Positions 51,854 through 60,114 of a stretch of DNA of 64,000 nucleotides are shown piece by piece. Source of the stretch: Elusimicrobiota bacterium (lineage in GTDB: Bacteria; Elusimicrobiota; Elusimicrobia; F11). A model generated the notes under the pieces. It saw only the letters and a list, made by a program, of their open reading frames with translations. It made no database searches and was not told the origin of the DNA. Positions within the stretch are counted from its first letter, which is position 1; each line of letters opens with the position of its first letter. The position numbers and the translations under genes are program-made. The DNA lies in contig JAJVIP010000011.1 in assembly GCA_022072025.1 (NCBI GenBank), positions 17,200 to 81,199 on the forward strand, written 5' to 3'.

Positions 51854-52624
51854 ATGCCCGATAAGATAAAGCCTTCGGTGGATATCACCTTTTTCCTGCC
51901 CTGCTACAACGAAGAAAAAAATATCGTTAACGCCATAGAAACCACTCAAAAAGCCATGGAAGGGCGGCCTCAGTCCTACGAAATCTTGGTGTATGAAGAT
52001 GGCTCAAGAGATAACTCTCTCTCAAATATCAAACAGTTTATGAACACCAACCCCCACGTCCCGATTGTACTGGTTCAAAATGAAAAAAATCGCGGGTTGG
52101 GAACGAATTATGTGGCCGGTTCTCTGATAGCGAAGGGAACCTACTATATGATGGTATGTGGAGATAATGATACACCTTTGCACACGTTGAACTTCATGCT
52201 GGATCAACTGGGAAAAGCGGATATTATTGTTCCCTATCTCTTCGACATGCACGATCGACCTTGGGGAAGGCGTGTGGTCTCCAATATTTTCACGAAATTG
52301 GTGGGAAGCATCACCGGCAGTCATCTCAAATATTACAATGGAATTGTAATTCACAAGACGGCCACCGTCCGGCGTTTCCCTCCCAACGCGACTGGTTTTG
52401 CGTACCAAGCTGAAATCCTCTGTGAAGCCGTGGCCAACGGGCTCACCTACATGGAAGTTCCTGTTAAAACATTGGCCCGGGCGGGCTTTATCAACACCTC
52501 CGCATTTCGGTGGCGCAATGTTTTATCGGTTTCAAACAGTCTATGGAAAATGGCTTGGGGAAAAAAATATCACAGCCATTCCTTAAAAAATAAGAATCGC
52601 CTTGAATTTGAGATGAAGCGATGA
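51854..52624 (+). CDS. Glycosyltransferase GT2 (polyprenyl-phosphate sugar synthase-like)
   Basis: 256 residues from ATG 51854 (GGAAGG upstream). DITFFLPCYNEEKNIVNAIE, ILVYEDGSRDNSLSNIKQF, MVCGDNDTPLHT (acidic metal site) and the aromatic region YNGIVIHKTATVRRF. No membrane helices, so a cytosolic enzyme at the membrane surface. It would make the lipid-linked sugar that the following GT39 protein uses. Confidence 0.85.
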   Translation: MPDKIKPSVDITFFLPCYNEEKNIVNAIETTQKAMEGRPQSYEILVYEDGSRDNSLSNIKQFMNTNPHVPIVLVQNEKNRGLGTNYVAGSLIAKGTYYMMVCGDNDTPLHTLNFMLDQLGKADIIVPYLFDMHDRPWGRRVVSNIFTKLVGSITGSHLKYYNGIVIHKTATVRRFPPNATGFAYQAEILCEAVANGLTYMEVPVKTLARAGFINTSAFRWRNVLSVSNSLWKMAWGKKYHSHSLKNKNRLEFEMKR

Positions 52625-54066
52625 CTCGACCTCAAAAAGTAATTTTTATTGCCCTGGGCTTCCTGGCCTTTGTCTTAAATCTCTGGATGATGAACCGACC
52701 TCCCCACTCAACAGCCACTGAATGGCTGTTGGTTGCGCGAGATTTACCAATGGGAAAAATCCCGTATCGAGATTTTTTCATTCATGTCGGACCCGCAGCG
52801 GGTTATTTTTTGGGTCTGTTTTTCTGGATATTTTCTCCCACGCTGTTAACAGCGGCGCTGGTCTATGTGGGCGTCAATTTTCTGACCGCCTGGGGTCTTT
52901 ACCGTCTGAGTCGCCTGTATTTGGAACCATGGGTGGCACTGACGGCAGCCCTTATGTATGGATTTTCTGTTCCTTTTTTTGGGGGATCGGATATGTTTGT
53001 AGAACCCTTTGTCGCCTTGCTGGGCATCTGGGGAATGCTGCTGATGTATCAACCCTCCAAGTCGCGAGTTTCTTTTGCCTTGGCGATCCTTCTTTTCACA
53101 CTGGCCTTTCTGACCAAGCAGACAGGCATTGTCTATTTGTGCGCTTGGGGTTTGGGGGAACTTATTGGTGCAATCAGAAAATCAAATGAAGGAAGAAAAA
53201 ATACTCTTATCAAACTAATCACAGCCACCGGTCTCTTTTGCACCTTGTTTTTATTAACAAGTGCCTATTATTATTCGCAAGGGGCTATTCAGGCATTTTG
53301 GTATCAATTTTTTATTTTTAATTTCAAACAATGGTATCCCTTTTCCGTTCAATCCACGATTTTTGATGTTGTATTGGGTGTTGCCCCATGGATATTTTTG
53401 TTGGGTTTTTATGGTTGTGCTCAATCAATTTTTAAAAAAGGGAACCTGCCGATTGGATTATTCTGGGTCATCCCACCCGTCTTTCTGCACTGCGTGAGGG
53501 TTCCCTATCATCATTATTTTATTGTGGCGTTGCCATTTATGGCACTCTTTGCCGCCAAAGGGTACCAGTCCTTTTTTTTCCATAATGCCTCTGTTAACGT
53601 ACGCATGGGAAAGGTTTTGATTCTCGCGCTTTTCCTCATTCCAACCCTGGGTCGGATGGGAGTGGCTTTGATCCGTCCTTTTGGAATTCCCCCCGTTTTT
53701 CAACGTTTGTTGGAAAACACTCCTTTTTCAATCGGGTCTATGGACCCGGAATCCCTTTACTGGGACTTAAAAGCATCAGACGAATTAAAAAAACTCATTC
53801 CAGAGGGGGCTCGGTTTTACACCGACCATCCGATTTTTTATTTTTATTTAAACCAACAATCTCCTTGGAATGCGGATCTTTTAAATGGGGAAGGAATCAT
53901 CCATGACCCCCGATTTGCTGAGATCGACACCATATTATTAACAGGTTTGAGATTAACCTCCGCAACCGTGATTCCCCGACCAGAATACATCCCCAAAAAT
54001 TTTTCAGAAAAAACAATTCTTTTGGACACTGGCCAAATTTCAGTGGTGGCTTTGTATACACGCTAA
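52621..54066 (+). CDS. Polytopic membrane glycosyltransferase-like protein (GT39-like)
   Basis: 481 residues, ~10 helices. The first loop reads TEWLLVARDLPMGKIPYRDF and HVGPAAGYFLGLFFWIFSPT, as in many GT39 relatives from glycan loci. It starts in a 4 bp overlap with the GT2 synthase, a common donor-maker plus transferase pair. The soluble C-terminal region starts near residue 390. Confidence 0.75.
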   Translation: MTRPQKVIFIALGFLAFVLNLWMMNRPPHSTATEWLLVARDLPMGKIPYRDFFIHVGPAAGYFLGLFFWIFSPTLLTAALVYVGVNFLTAWGLYRLSRLYLEPWVALTAALMYGFSVPFFGGSDMFVEPFVALLGIWGMLLMYQPSKSRVSFALAILLFTLAFLTKQTGIVYLCAWGLGELIGAIRKSNEGRKNTLIKLITATGLFCTLFLLTSAYYYSQGAIQAFWYQFFIFNFKQWYPFSVQSTIFDVVLGVAPWIFLLGFYGCAQSIFKKGNLPIGLFWVIPPVFLHCVRVPYHHYFIVALPFMALFAAKGYQSFFFHNASVNVRMGKVLILALFLIPTLGRMGVALIRPFGIPPVFQRLLENTPFSIGSMDPESLYWDLKASDELKKLIPEGARFYTDHPIFYFYLNQQSPWNADLLNGEGIIHDPRFAEIDTILLTGLRLTSATVIPRPEYIPKNFSEKTILLDTGQISVVALYTR

Positions 54067-54186
54067 AGATAACCCATTGGAATTTCAACTGATGGAAAAT
54101 CCCCCCTCAAATGAATTTTTCTCGAAATTCGGATTGAGAGATTGCGATGTATTCTCGGAAAACTGATTTGGTAGGATCCAGCCCTT

Positions 54187-54260
54187 GGCCCCATCGTCTA
54201 GCGGCCTAGGACGCTGCCCTCTCAAGGCAGAGATCACGGGTTCGAATCCCGTTGGGGCCG
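54187..54260 (+). tRNA. tRNA-Glu (CUC)
   Basis: Acceptor stem GGCCCCA / TGGGGCC (54187-54193 with 54253-54259) and discriminator G. Anticodon stem CTGCC / GGCAG encloses loop CTCTCAA, anticodon CTC. T-arm ACGGGTTCGAATCCCGT is intact. CCA is not encoded. The following gene begins 16 bp after the tRNA. Confidence 0.95.
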
Positions 54261-54276
54261 CACCTCAAAACCTGCA

Positions 54277-55326
54277 TTGGCACTCAATAAACGCTGGAGG
54301 CCATTGCTCGCCTTTTCATTGACCGCATTGATCATGATGGGATGGATTGTTGTCCGCAATCATCTTGCTTCGGGAACAGGGCTCCATTATGTTGACCAAT
54401 TTTCTGCCTGGATTCACATGGGAGAATCATCTGCTTACTCTCTTTTTGATTTGATTTTATCGAATGTCCGTTTTTACCTAAATGAGTTATGTGTTCAACA
54501 ACTTTTTCGCTGGCCCTCTTTTTTAAGACATCAATTATTGAACCTAACAACAATCGCTTTCGTTGTTTGTGGAATTTTTATAGGCGGCATTACTTTATGG
54601 AAAAAACAACAATGGCGGGCTCTTCTACTCGCCACCGGATTTCATATCCTGTTGCTTCTCTTTTGGACACGTCAATCGGGACGTTATCTGTACCCCCTTC
54701 TGCCGATATTTATGTTTCTCTTCTTTTCCGGTGTGGAATTTATCGTGGCCAAGACCCCGGACGTAAGTCCGAGGTTACCTTACCACGATACTTTTCCGGG
54801 GATACAAACCCCGGAAAAGTGGCACCGTCGTTTGGTGCCCTTGATAGCTCATGGAACTGCCCGAAAAAGAATTGTGGTCACTTCATTGACAGGTCTTATC
54901 CTTGTTCTGTACGTTCCGACATTGCATCGTATTTTCCAGACTTCCCTTTTTCTACAAACCCCCATTAACACTCCCATTAAAACCACCTATCAATGGATTC
55001 TTAATCACACCGACCATAACAATGTCTTTGCCACGTTGTACGACGGTCGTTTTTACTTATACACGGACCGTCAGACGTATCACCTCCCTTCTGTTAACAA
55101 CCCTGTTGTTTTGTATCAATGGGCTGAGGGAAGAAAAATTAAATACCTCCTGCTGGAATCAACTGAAAGCGCCCTGAATACAACTCTTCAGAATTCTCAT
55201 TTCGATAATATCCCTCACAGAGAATTAATAAATACTTTGCAGACGTCTCCATTGTTTAAAATCGTTTACATGAACGAAGCAGAAGAAACGGCCATATTCC
55301 AGATGGTGAAGTTAACACATGATTGA
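54277..55326 (+). CDS. N-terminally truncated membrane glycosyltransferase (GT39-like) carrying an in-frame repeat insertion
   Basis: 349 residues from a TTG (54277) with no good SD. It lacks the first loop with the acidic motif and begins in a membrane helix (LLAFSLTALIMMGWIVV), so it looks like the C-terminal two-thirds of a GT39-type protein cut at the tRNA gene. Between two helices (about residues 158-195) an insert encodes KTPDVSPRLPYHDT ... PEKWHRRLVPLIAHG; at DNA level this is hairpin repeat C. The remaining C-terminal domain (YQWILNHTDHNNVFATLYDG) is intact. May be a decaying gene. Confidence 0.6.
   Translation: MALNKRWRPLLAFSLTALIMMGWIVVRNHLASGTGLHYVDQFSAWIHMGESSAYSLFDLILSNVRFYLNELCVQQLFRWPSFLRHQLLNLTTIAFVVCGIFIGGITLWKKQQWRALLLATGFHILLLLFWTRQSGRYLYPLLPIFMFLFFSGVEFIVAKTPDVSPRLPYHDTFPGIQTPEKWHRRLVPLIAHGTARKRIVVTSLTGLILVLYVPTLHRIFQTSLFLQTPINTPIKTTYQWILNHTDHNNVFATLYDGRFYLYTDRQTYHLPSVNNPVVLYQWAEGRKIKYLLLESTESALNTTLQNSHFDNIPHRELINTLQTSPLFKIVYMNEAEETAIFQMVKLTHD
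54754..54845 (+). repeat. Covarying hairpin element, copy C, in frame inside a coding sequence
   Basis: Three hairpins in tandem: CCCCGGAC-GTAA-GTCCGAGG (54754-54773); ACTTTTCCGGGG-ATACAAA-CCCCGGAAAAGT (54790-54820, perfect 12 bp stem); and GGCACC-GTCGTTT-GGTGCC (54821-54839) followed by CTTGA. The last two blocks match copies A and B. The insertion keeps the host reading frame. Confidence 0.8.
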
Positions 55327-55377
55327 ATCCCTTCATGTCAAAACTACAAATTCATATTAAGAAGCCGTAACAGTTGG

Positions 55378-55622
55378 TCTCATTTTGAGGTTGAAGCTGC
55401 ACATGTAAATGGTTTTGATTTTACACAGCAGCCCGGTGTGCGCATACAGTTAAATTAATTAAGGACAAAAGCGGCCTTGTAACTCTCAAAACATTCCAAC
55501 CTTCAGGAAGCTTCGTTTTAAAATATGCTCCCAGGTATCTCTTGCTATCAGCAATGCTATCGCTTCTGGGTTTGCTACTTCTCATTGTTTTCTGTATTCG
55601 ACCAATAAGAAGAATTGATTGA
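55378..55622 (+). pseudogene. Remnant of a YfhO-like membrane protein C-terminus
   Basis: Frame from 55446 reads TVKLIKDKSGLVTLKTFQPS, GSFVLKYAPRYLLLSAMLSL, LGLLLLIVFCIRPIRRID, ending at TGA 55620-55622. It has a beta-strand segment and a final membrane helix typical of YfhO/GT-type membrane proteins, but no start. About 25 residues in another frame (HFEVEAAHVNGFDFTQQPG) precede it, suggesting a frameshift. The rest of 55327-55445 shows nothing. Confidence 0.5.
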
Positions 55623-55623
55623 A

Positions 55624-57438
55624 CTATATCTTGAAAATCAGAATTTCTCCTGCTTCAAAGGATGGATTTCCAAGACTTTCCCTAAGGAATTTCTCATATA
55701 AAGCCAACACTTCAACACCAAATGTTTGATCGTCTTTTCGAAGGATAATGTAACGAATATTGTTCTCCAGAAAAATTGAACGAGCTTGATCGATTAATTT
55801 TTTCCGGTGATTTTCAAGCATGGTCTGACGATAGAGTTCAACCAAAACAAAAGGATGTGTAAGTTCATAAATAACTTCAGTATTTTCACAAAATGATAGT
55901 GATGTCTGCGTGTGCCGAGAGCCTCTCCCGACTACAAGTGGACGGCCGTGAAGAGGTTGATAGAGCATGGCCCTTTGCACATTCAAAGAAATATCGCCTG
56001 ATTTTAAAATCATGGCAGGTAAATCCAACACAGCACCGGCATTTGGATCGTTCTTTAAATATTCAACACTGGAATTCTCCAAAAGAGTTGTATAGATATT
56101 GCCAACCCTGTGAAGCCCCATCTCCCATGAATAGATCATTAAAAATATGAAGCAGAAAACAGACTGGCCCGTGCGTGTTTTAAAATAACTATTGGCCACG
56201 CATGAGAAACTCATTCCAGCTAGGACAGCAATACCCAACCAGGAAATGTGAACCAATCTTGCTGGAGATCGAAAGATATTCGAAAAAGGAATCATTTGAA
56301 ATAGTGCGAAAGGGAGCGGGATTTGAGTAGGTTGATAAGCGATATTTAATAAAGGCCCCATAGCCAGAACAAGTCCACATAAGCATAACCACAACCATGG
56401 GCTCGTCCAGGTGTAAACCTTTTTTTTCCAACCCCAAATAACAAGACCCCACAAACTGATTCCAAAGAAACCCATAAGATTTTCGGGTTTTGCCAAGAGA
56501 GCCAAACTGGATCGACTTACAAAACCCGGTGAGTTGATCAATTCGTAGTCCATTAATCCGGAGGTAAATTTCCGGAGGTGTTGTATCCAATCATTTGGGT
56601 GCCATGCAGGATAATCGATAAAGGATAAAAGGCTGAGTGAACTCATTTCATTGCCTCCAATTAATGAGGAAGCATGAATGAAAATTGGCCAATAGAATAT
56701 GATGTCAATGACTGCAATCAACGTTAGATGAGACACGAGGGTAAGAAAATATTGTTTTCTGTCTTTTATATTGTTCTTCAACAAGAGGGCGCCTGAAAAG
56801 ATCAAGACACCAAAAAATATTGTTCCAACAATGAAATAGGGTGAAAGCAAACTGGTAGCCAGTGAACTCCAGAAAAAAAGCACGGTCGATCCATTTTTTG
56901 AATTAGCAAGTCTGCGAAGAGATAAAAAAATTAATGGGGCGAACCCTATCATGCTTTGGTTCAAATGCCCCAAACTATGCTGCACAAGAGCATACTGGCT
57001 GAACATATAAATGTATCCCGACAAAAAGGCTGCTTTGTTCTGAGAGGTAATATCCTTAACCAGTAGAAACATTGATACTCCAGATAGGAAATAAGCAAAG
57101 AGGCACAACAAGTTATACGTTGTGTATACATTGAAAAATACCTGCAACCCCAAAGCCAATATATTCAGGAGGGGCCCTTGGGGCAAAACGGGTATACCCA
57201 CCGGGAACATAAGATGGGTAGAATAAAAAGGGTTTAATTCTGGGGTCAATAAAGATTTTTTGAACCACCAAAATTCCCAAATGAAAAGCGCTCCAACTTG
57301 TGAGCCAGCTTGTATGCGATGACCCAAATCCCTGCACATTTGCCAATGAACAACGATAATGGAGACGAGATAAACAACGGACGCCTGGAAGACAGGGCTT
57401 TTTATGATTCCTGTGATTTTATTGTGGCGCAATCGCAT
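55624..57438 (-). CDS. Large polytopic membrane protein, glycosyltransferase-like
   Basis: 604 residues, ~12 helices. N-terminal loop SQVGALFIWEFWWFKKSLLT, then THLMFPVGIPVLPQGPLLN and FLSGVSMFLLVKDITSQNKA resemble the YfhO/GT-C superfamily of uncharacterised membrane glycosyltransferases. The soluble C-terminus has NVQRAMLYQPLHGRPLVVGR. No clear catalytic motif, so the function is uncertain. It is coupled to the upstream gene by a 20 bp overlap. Confidence 0.65.
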   Translation of the reverse strand: MRLRHNKITGIIKSPVFQASVVYLVSIIVVHWQMCRDLGHRIQAGSQVGALFIWEFWWFKKSLLTPELNPFYSTHLMFPVGIPVLPQGPLLNILALGLQVFFNVYTTYNLLCLFAYFLSGVSMFLLVKDITSQNKAAFLSGYIYMFSQYALVQHSLGHLNQSMIGFAPLIFLSLRRLANSKNGSTVLFFWSSLATSLLSPYFIVGTIFFGVLIFSGALLLKNNIKDRKQYFLTLVSHLTLIAVIDIIFYWPIFIHASSLIGGNEMSSLSLLSFIDYPAWHPNDWIQHLRKFTSGLMDYELINSPGFVSRSSLALLAKPENLMGFFGISLWGLVIWGWKKKVYTWTSPWLWLCLCGLVLAMGPLLNIAYQPTQIPLPFALFQMIPFSNIFRSPARLVHISWLGIAVLAGMSFSCVANSYFKTRTGQSVFCFIFLMIYSWEMGLHRVGNIYTTLLENSSVEYLKNDPNAGAVLDLPAMILKSGDISLNVQRAMLYQPLHGRPLVVGRGSRHTQTSLSFCENTEVIYELTHPFVLVELYRQTMLENHRKKLIDQARSIFLENNIRYIILRKDDQTFGVEVLALYEKFLRESLGNPSFEAGEILIFKI

Positions 57439-58225
57439 TCAACCACCGCGTTTCTTTTTCTAAATCAAACAAGGTTTCGTAACCCATTGTTGTGATGGGG
57501 TGTCCTCCCAACAGGATGCGTGTGCCGCGGCTTTGGCGGGCTTGAGGGGCTCGCTGAGACCATTCTTGAAGCAGGAGCCGGAAATTCCCCATGGCGCCAT
57601 GAACCATTTTTTCATGTAAAAAAGAGAAATCGAATTGATCGGCCATCATTCGGTATCTCTTTTGAGAATTTTTAACATGGAGATCCAATACAAAAGAGAG
57701 TTGGGTTTCACTGATATTTTTCTGAACGGTTTTTCCTTTGGGACCAATTCGAATGGGCAACCCAGTGGTCAACATGATGCCCGCGCTGAGAAGTTTCTGA
57801 GCGCCAGTGGAACCCTGCTTCTCCTCAAGAACACGAACCTGTGAGGATTGAAAGGCGGCGGCAGCCAGAACAGAAATTGAAATCCAAGGAAGGGAAAAAG
57901 AGAAATTCGCGTGGTCACCAAGGCTCAATGATTCGGGTGTTTGGGAGATCTTCGAGAATAGGATGGGAGGGTTGTGGGGTAAAAGCGCGGTTTGGGGCAC
58001 AACAGAGCATGATAATTTCCGTGAATTCATCGCCTCACAGAATTTTTCCGCGGTGGCTTTATCATCTTTTTCCGCCAAGATCCCCCAGCATCTCTTCGCT
58101 TCGGCGGTCGTGTCCAACGGGGGGACTTGCCGATAAACAGCCAAGGCTTGAGCGATTGGACCCCATTGCAGCTGGGATTCATCTTTTAAAATAACCGCGT
58201 AAAGTTGATTGTCCGCCGGCTCCAC
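57419..58225 (-). CDS. Conserved-looking protein of unknown function with one hydrophobic segment
   Basis: 268 residues from GTG 58225; AAGGAGG and GGAGGG lie 7-14 bases upstream, and a TATATTATAA stretch precedes them, so the start and expression look real. The N-terminal ~95 residues are soluble (MEPADNQLYAVILKDESQLQ ... TAEAKRCWGILAEKDDKATA). A hydrophobic segment (FSFSLPWISISVLAAAAF) follows, and then a C-terminal domain rich in beta character (ISETQLSFVLDLHVKNSQKR). I do not recognise a family. It leads an operon with the membrane protein downstream. Confidence 0.6.
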   Translation of the reverse strand: MEPADNQLYAVILKDESQLQWGPIAQALAVYRQVPPLDTTAEAKRCWGILAEKDDKATAEKFCEAMNSRKLSCSVVPQTALLPHNPPILFSKISQTPESLSLGDHANFSFSLPWISISVLAAAAFQSSQVRVLEEKQGSTGAQKLLSAGIMLTTGLPIRIGPKGKTVQKNISETQLSFVLDLHVKNSQKRYRMMADQFDFSFLHEKMVHGAMGNFRLLLQEWSQRAPQARQSRGTRILLGGHPITTMGYETLFDLEKETRWLNAIAPQ

Positions 58226-58320
58226 GATTCGACCCTCCCTCCTTATAATATATGAACAACCCAATATCTCTTAGAAAGAGTTGAAATTCAAGCAGGTATT
58301 GAGGACAATCCTTCCCGTTC

Positions 58321-58917
58321 ATGACAAAGCGACTCCTCCCCCTTTGTCTGGGTGTTTTTTTGGCGTTCCCATTGGTTGCCGAAAAAACACAGACCAAGCT
58401 CTTCCCCCTCGCCGTCAAACGAGTGGTGGACGGGGACACTCTTCTATTGTCAAACCAGATTCGCGTTCGCTTGGTTGGTATCGACACGCCAGAAGTCTAT
58501 CCCTCTCAAAAACTGTGGAGCGATGCCAGAAAAAGTGGCCGGGATGCAAAAACGATTCAATCTCTTGGAAAAAGATCTTCAAAGTTTGTTGAGGCTTTAA
58601 TTGAGGGAGAGAAAGTCCGGTTGGAATATGAACCCGCCAACACGATCAATCAACATCTCGACCGGCATGGAAGAACCCTGGCCTATGTTTTTTTCAATCC
58701 GCCCGCTTGTGAGGAATTGGAGCCGTGGTTGGCCGAAGAAATTTGTGAACTTGAGTCGTTTGAGACAGGTTTTTTAAACGCTCTTATTATTGAGGCGGGA
58801 TACGCCAACACCTACAACAAGTTCCCTTTCAAATACCAAAAAGAATTTCAAGAACTGGAAAGAAACGCCAGAACAAATAAACGCGGCTTGTGGAAACCAA
58901 CAAAACCTTCAACCTGA
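58321..58917 (+). CDS. Secreted thermonuclease-like nuclease (SNase family)
   Basis: 198 residues with a signal peptide (LLPLCLGVFLAFPLVAEK). The staphylococcal-nuclease fold shows VKRVVDGDTLLLSNQIRVRL, VGIDTPEVYPSQK (Asp ligand and Arg), EGEKVRLEYEPANTINQHLD, RHGRTLAYVF with catalytic Arg/Glu, and EAGYANTYNKFPFKYQKEF. Likely degrades extracellular or periplasmic DNA or RNA for nutrients. Converges with rmuC, 5 bp apart, without a visible terminator. Confidence 0.92.
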   Translation: MTKRLLPLCLGVFLAFPLVAEKTQTKLFPLAVKRVVDGDTLLLSNQIRVRLVGIDTPEVYPSQKLWSDARKSGRDAKTIQSLGKRSSKFVEALIEGEKVRLEYEPANTINQHLDRHGRTLAYVFFNPPACEELEPWLAEEICELESFETGFLNALIIEAGYANTYNKFPFKYQKEFQELERNARTNKRGLWKPTKPST

Positions 58918-58922
58918 ATCTT

Positions 58923-60047
58923 TTACAGGTCGAGCGGGAGCCCCGATTCTGGACGAGATATCACGGACTCGATCAAGTCGTTTTTCTTCTCCCCTGTCGC
59001 TAATAATTTGTCTTCGAACCGACCCAATCGTTTTTCAGAATCTTCAAACGATCCCTTGGCATTGGTGAGATGTTTGCCGATCAGTCGAAAATCGTCTTTG
59101 AACCGAGAGAAGTCCCCTCGCAGTCGGGCCAACTGATCGATGATCAGGAGAGCATTCTCTTCAATCTGAAGCCCCTTGAGTCCCAACGCGATGGTGTGCA
59201 GATAGGCAAAGAAGGAATTGGGAGAAACAGGCACCACTCGTTTTGAAAACGCATAGTTCATGAGCGCCCCATCGTCTCCCATCGCGTCATCCTTGATGAT
59301 GGTTTCGTAATAAACATTCTCGGCCGGAATATACATGAGCGCGAAATCGAACGTGTTTTCGTCGGGAAGAAGATATTTTGATGCAATCGAATCGATGTGG
59401 CGCTTCACATCGTTCACAAATTTTCGCCTCGCCACGGTTTTCTCAGCCGGGTCTTGGGTTTGGAGGAGACGCTTAAAGTTCTCGAGAGGAAACTTTGAGT
59501 CCACGGGAACATATTTTCCGCCCAGAAATATAACGGCGTCCACCGTTTCACCCGTCTTAAAGGTGTGTTGAAGTTTGAAATGTTTCGGTGGCAAAATCTG
59601 AGAAAGAAGATCAGCCAAAAACAATTCCCCCAAAGTGCCCCTCATTTTTGGAGCGCGTAATATCTCTTGAAGTTGTGATATGTCTTTACCCACGGCAAAG
59701 ACCTGTTGGGTGGCCCGGTCCAATCCCCCCAAGGTGTTTTGGACTTGTCCCACCACTTGCGCCGCTTTGTCCAATCTCTCTCCCACCGTTTTTTGAGATT
59801 CAACAACCAATTTGGCCGACTCAGCCAAACTGGTCGTCATCTGTTCCCGCAAATTGGAGATTTCTCTTTGTAGAAATTCAACGGCCGGATTGGCTTTCTG
59901 TTGGGCTTCAAGCAACTGCCGATTGAGTTCCTCCAAGCGAGTCAAAGAAGATTTTTGCTGATGCCGCAGCAACCCGTACACAAACCCGATGACAACAAAA
60001 AATCCGATAAAAATGAGGGTGAGGTGAGATTCAAACATAGACGGCAT
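58923..60047 (-). CDS. rmuC: DNA recombination protein RmuC
   Basis: 374 residues if it starts at 60047 (MPSMFESHL); M at 60038 or 60083 are alternatives. One N-terminal membrane helix (LTLIFIGFFVVIGFVYGLL), a coiled coil (~25-130, LNRQLLEAQQKANPAVEF ...), then the RmuC nuclease-like domain with KTGETVDAVIFLGGKYVPVD, SKFPLENFKRL, FALMYIPAENVYYETIIKD and VVPVSPNSFFAYLHTIALGL. RmuC limits DNA inversions and helps resolve replication problems. Divergent from the ATP-grasp gene. Confidence 0.9.
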   Translation of the reverse strand: MPSMFESHLTLIFIGFFVVIGFVYGLLRHQQKSSLTRLEELNRQLLEAQQKANPAVEFLQREISNLREQMTTSLAESAKLVVESQKTVGERLDKAAQVVGQVQNTLGGLDRATQQVFAVGKDISQLQEILRAPKMRGTLGELFLADLLSQILPPKHFKLQHTFKTGETVDAVIFLGGKYVPVDSKFPLENFKRLLQTQDPAEKTVARRKFVNDVKRHIDSIASKYLLPDENTFDFALMYIPAENVYYETIIKDDAMGDDGALMNYAFSKRVVPVSPNSFFAYLHTIALGLKGLQIEENALLIIDQLARLRGDFSRFKDDFRLIGKHLTNAKGSFEDSEKRLGRFEDKLLATGEKKNDLIESVISRPESGLPLDL

Positions 60048-60114
60048 TATAGATGTTTTCAGAAATTCACGAATGCATTGCAAAGAAGATCAATTCCTTC
60101 CACACTTTCACTAC

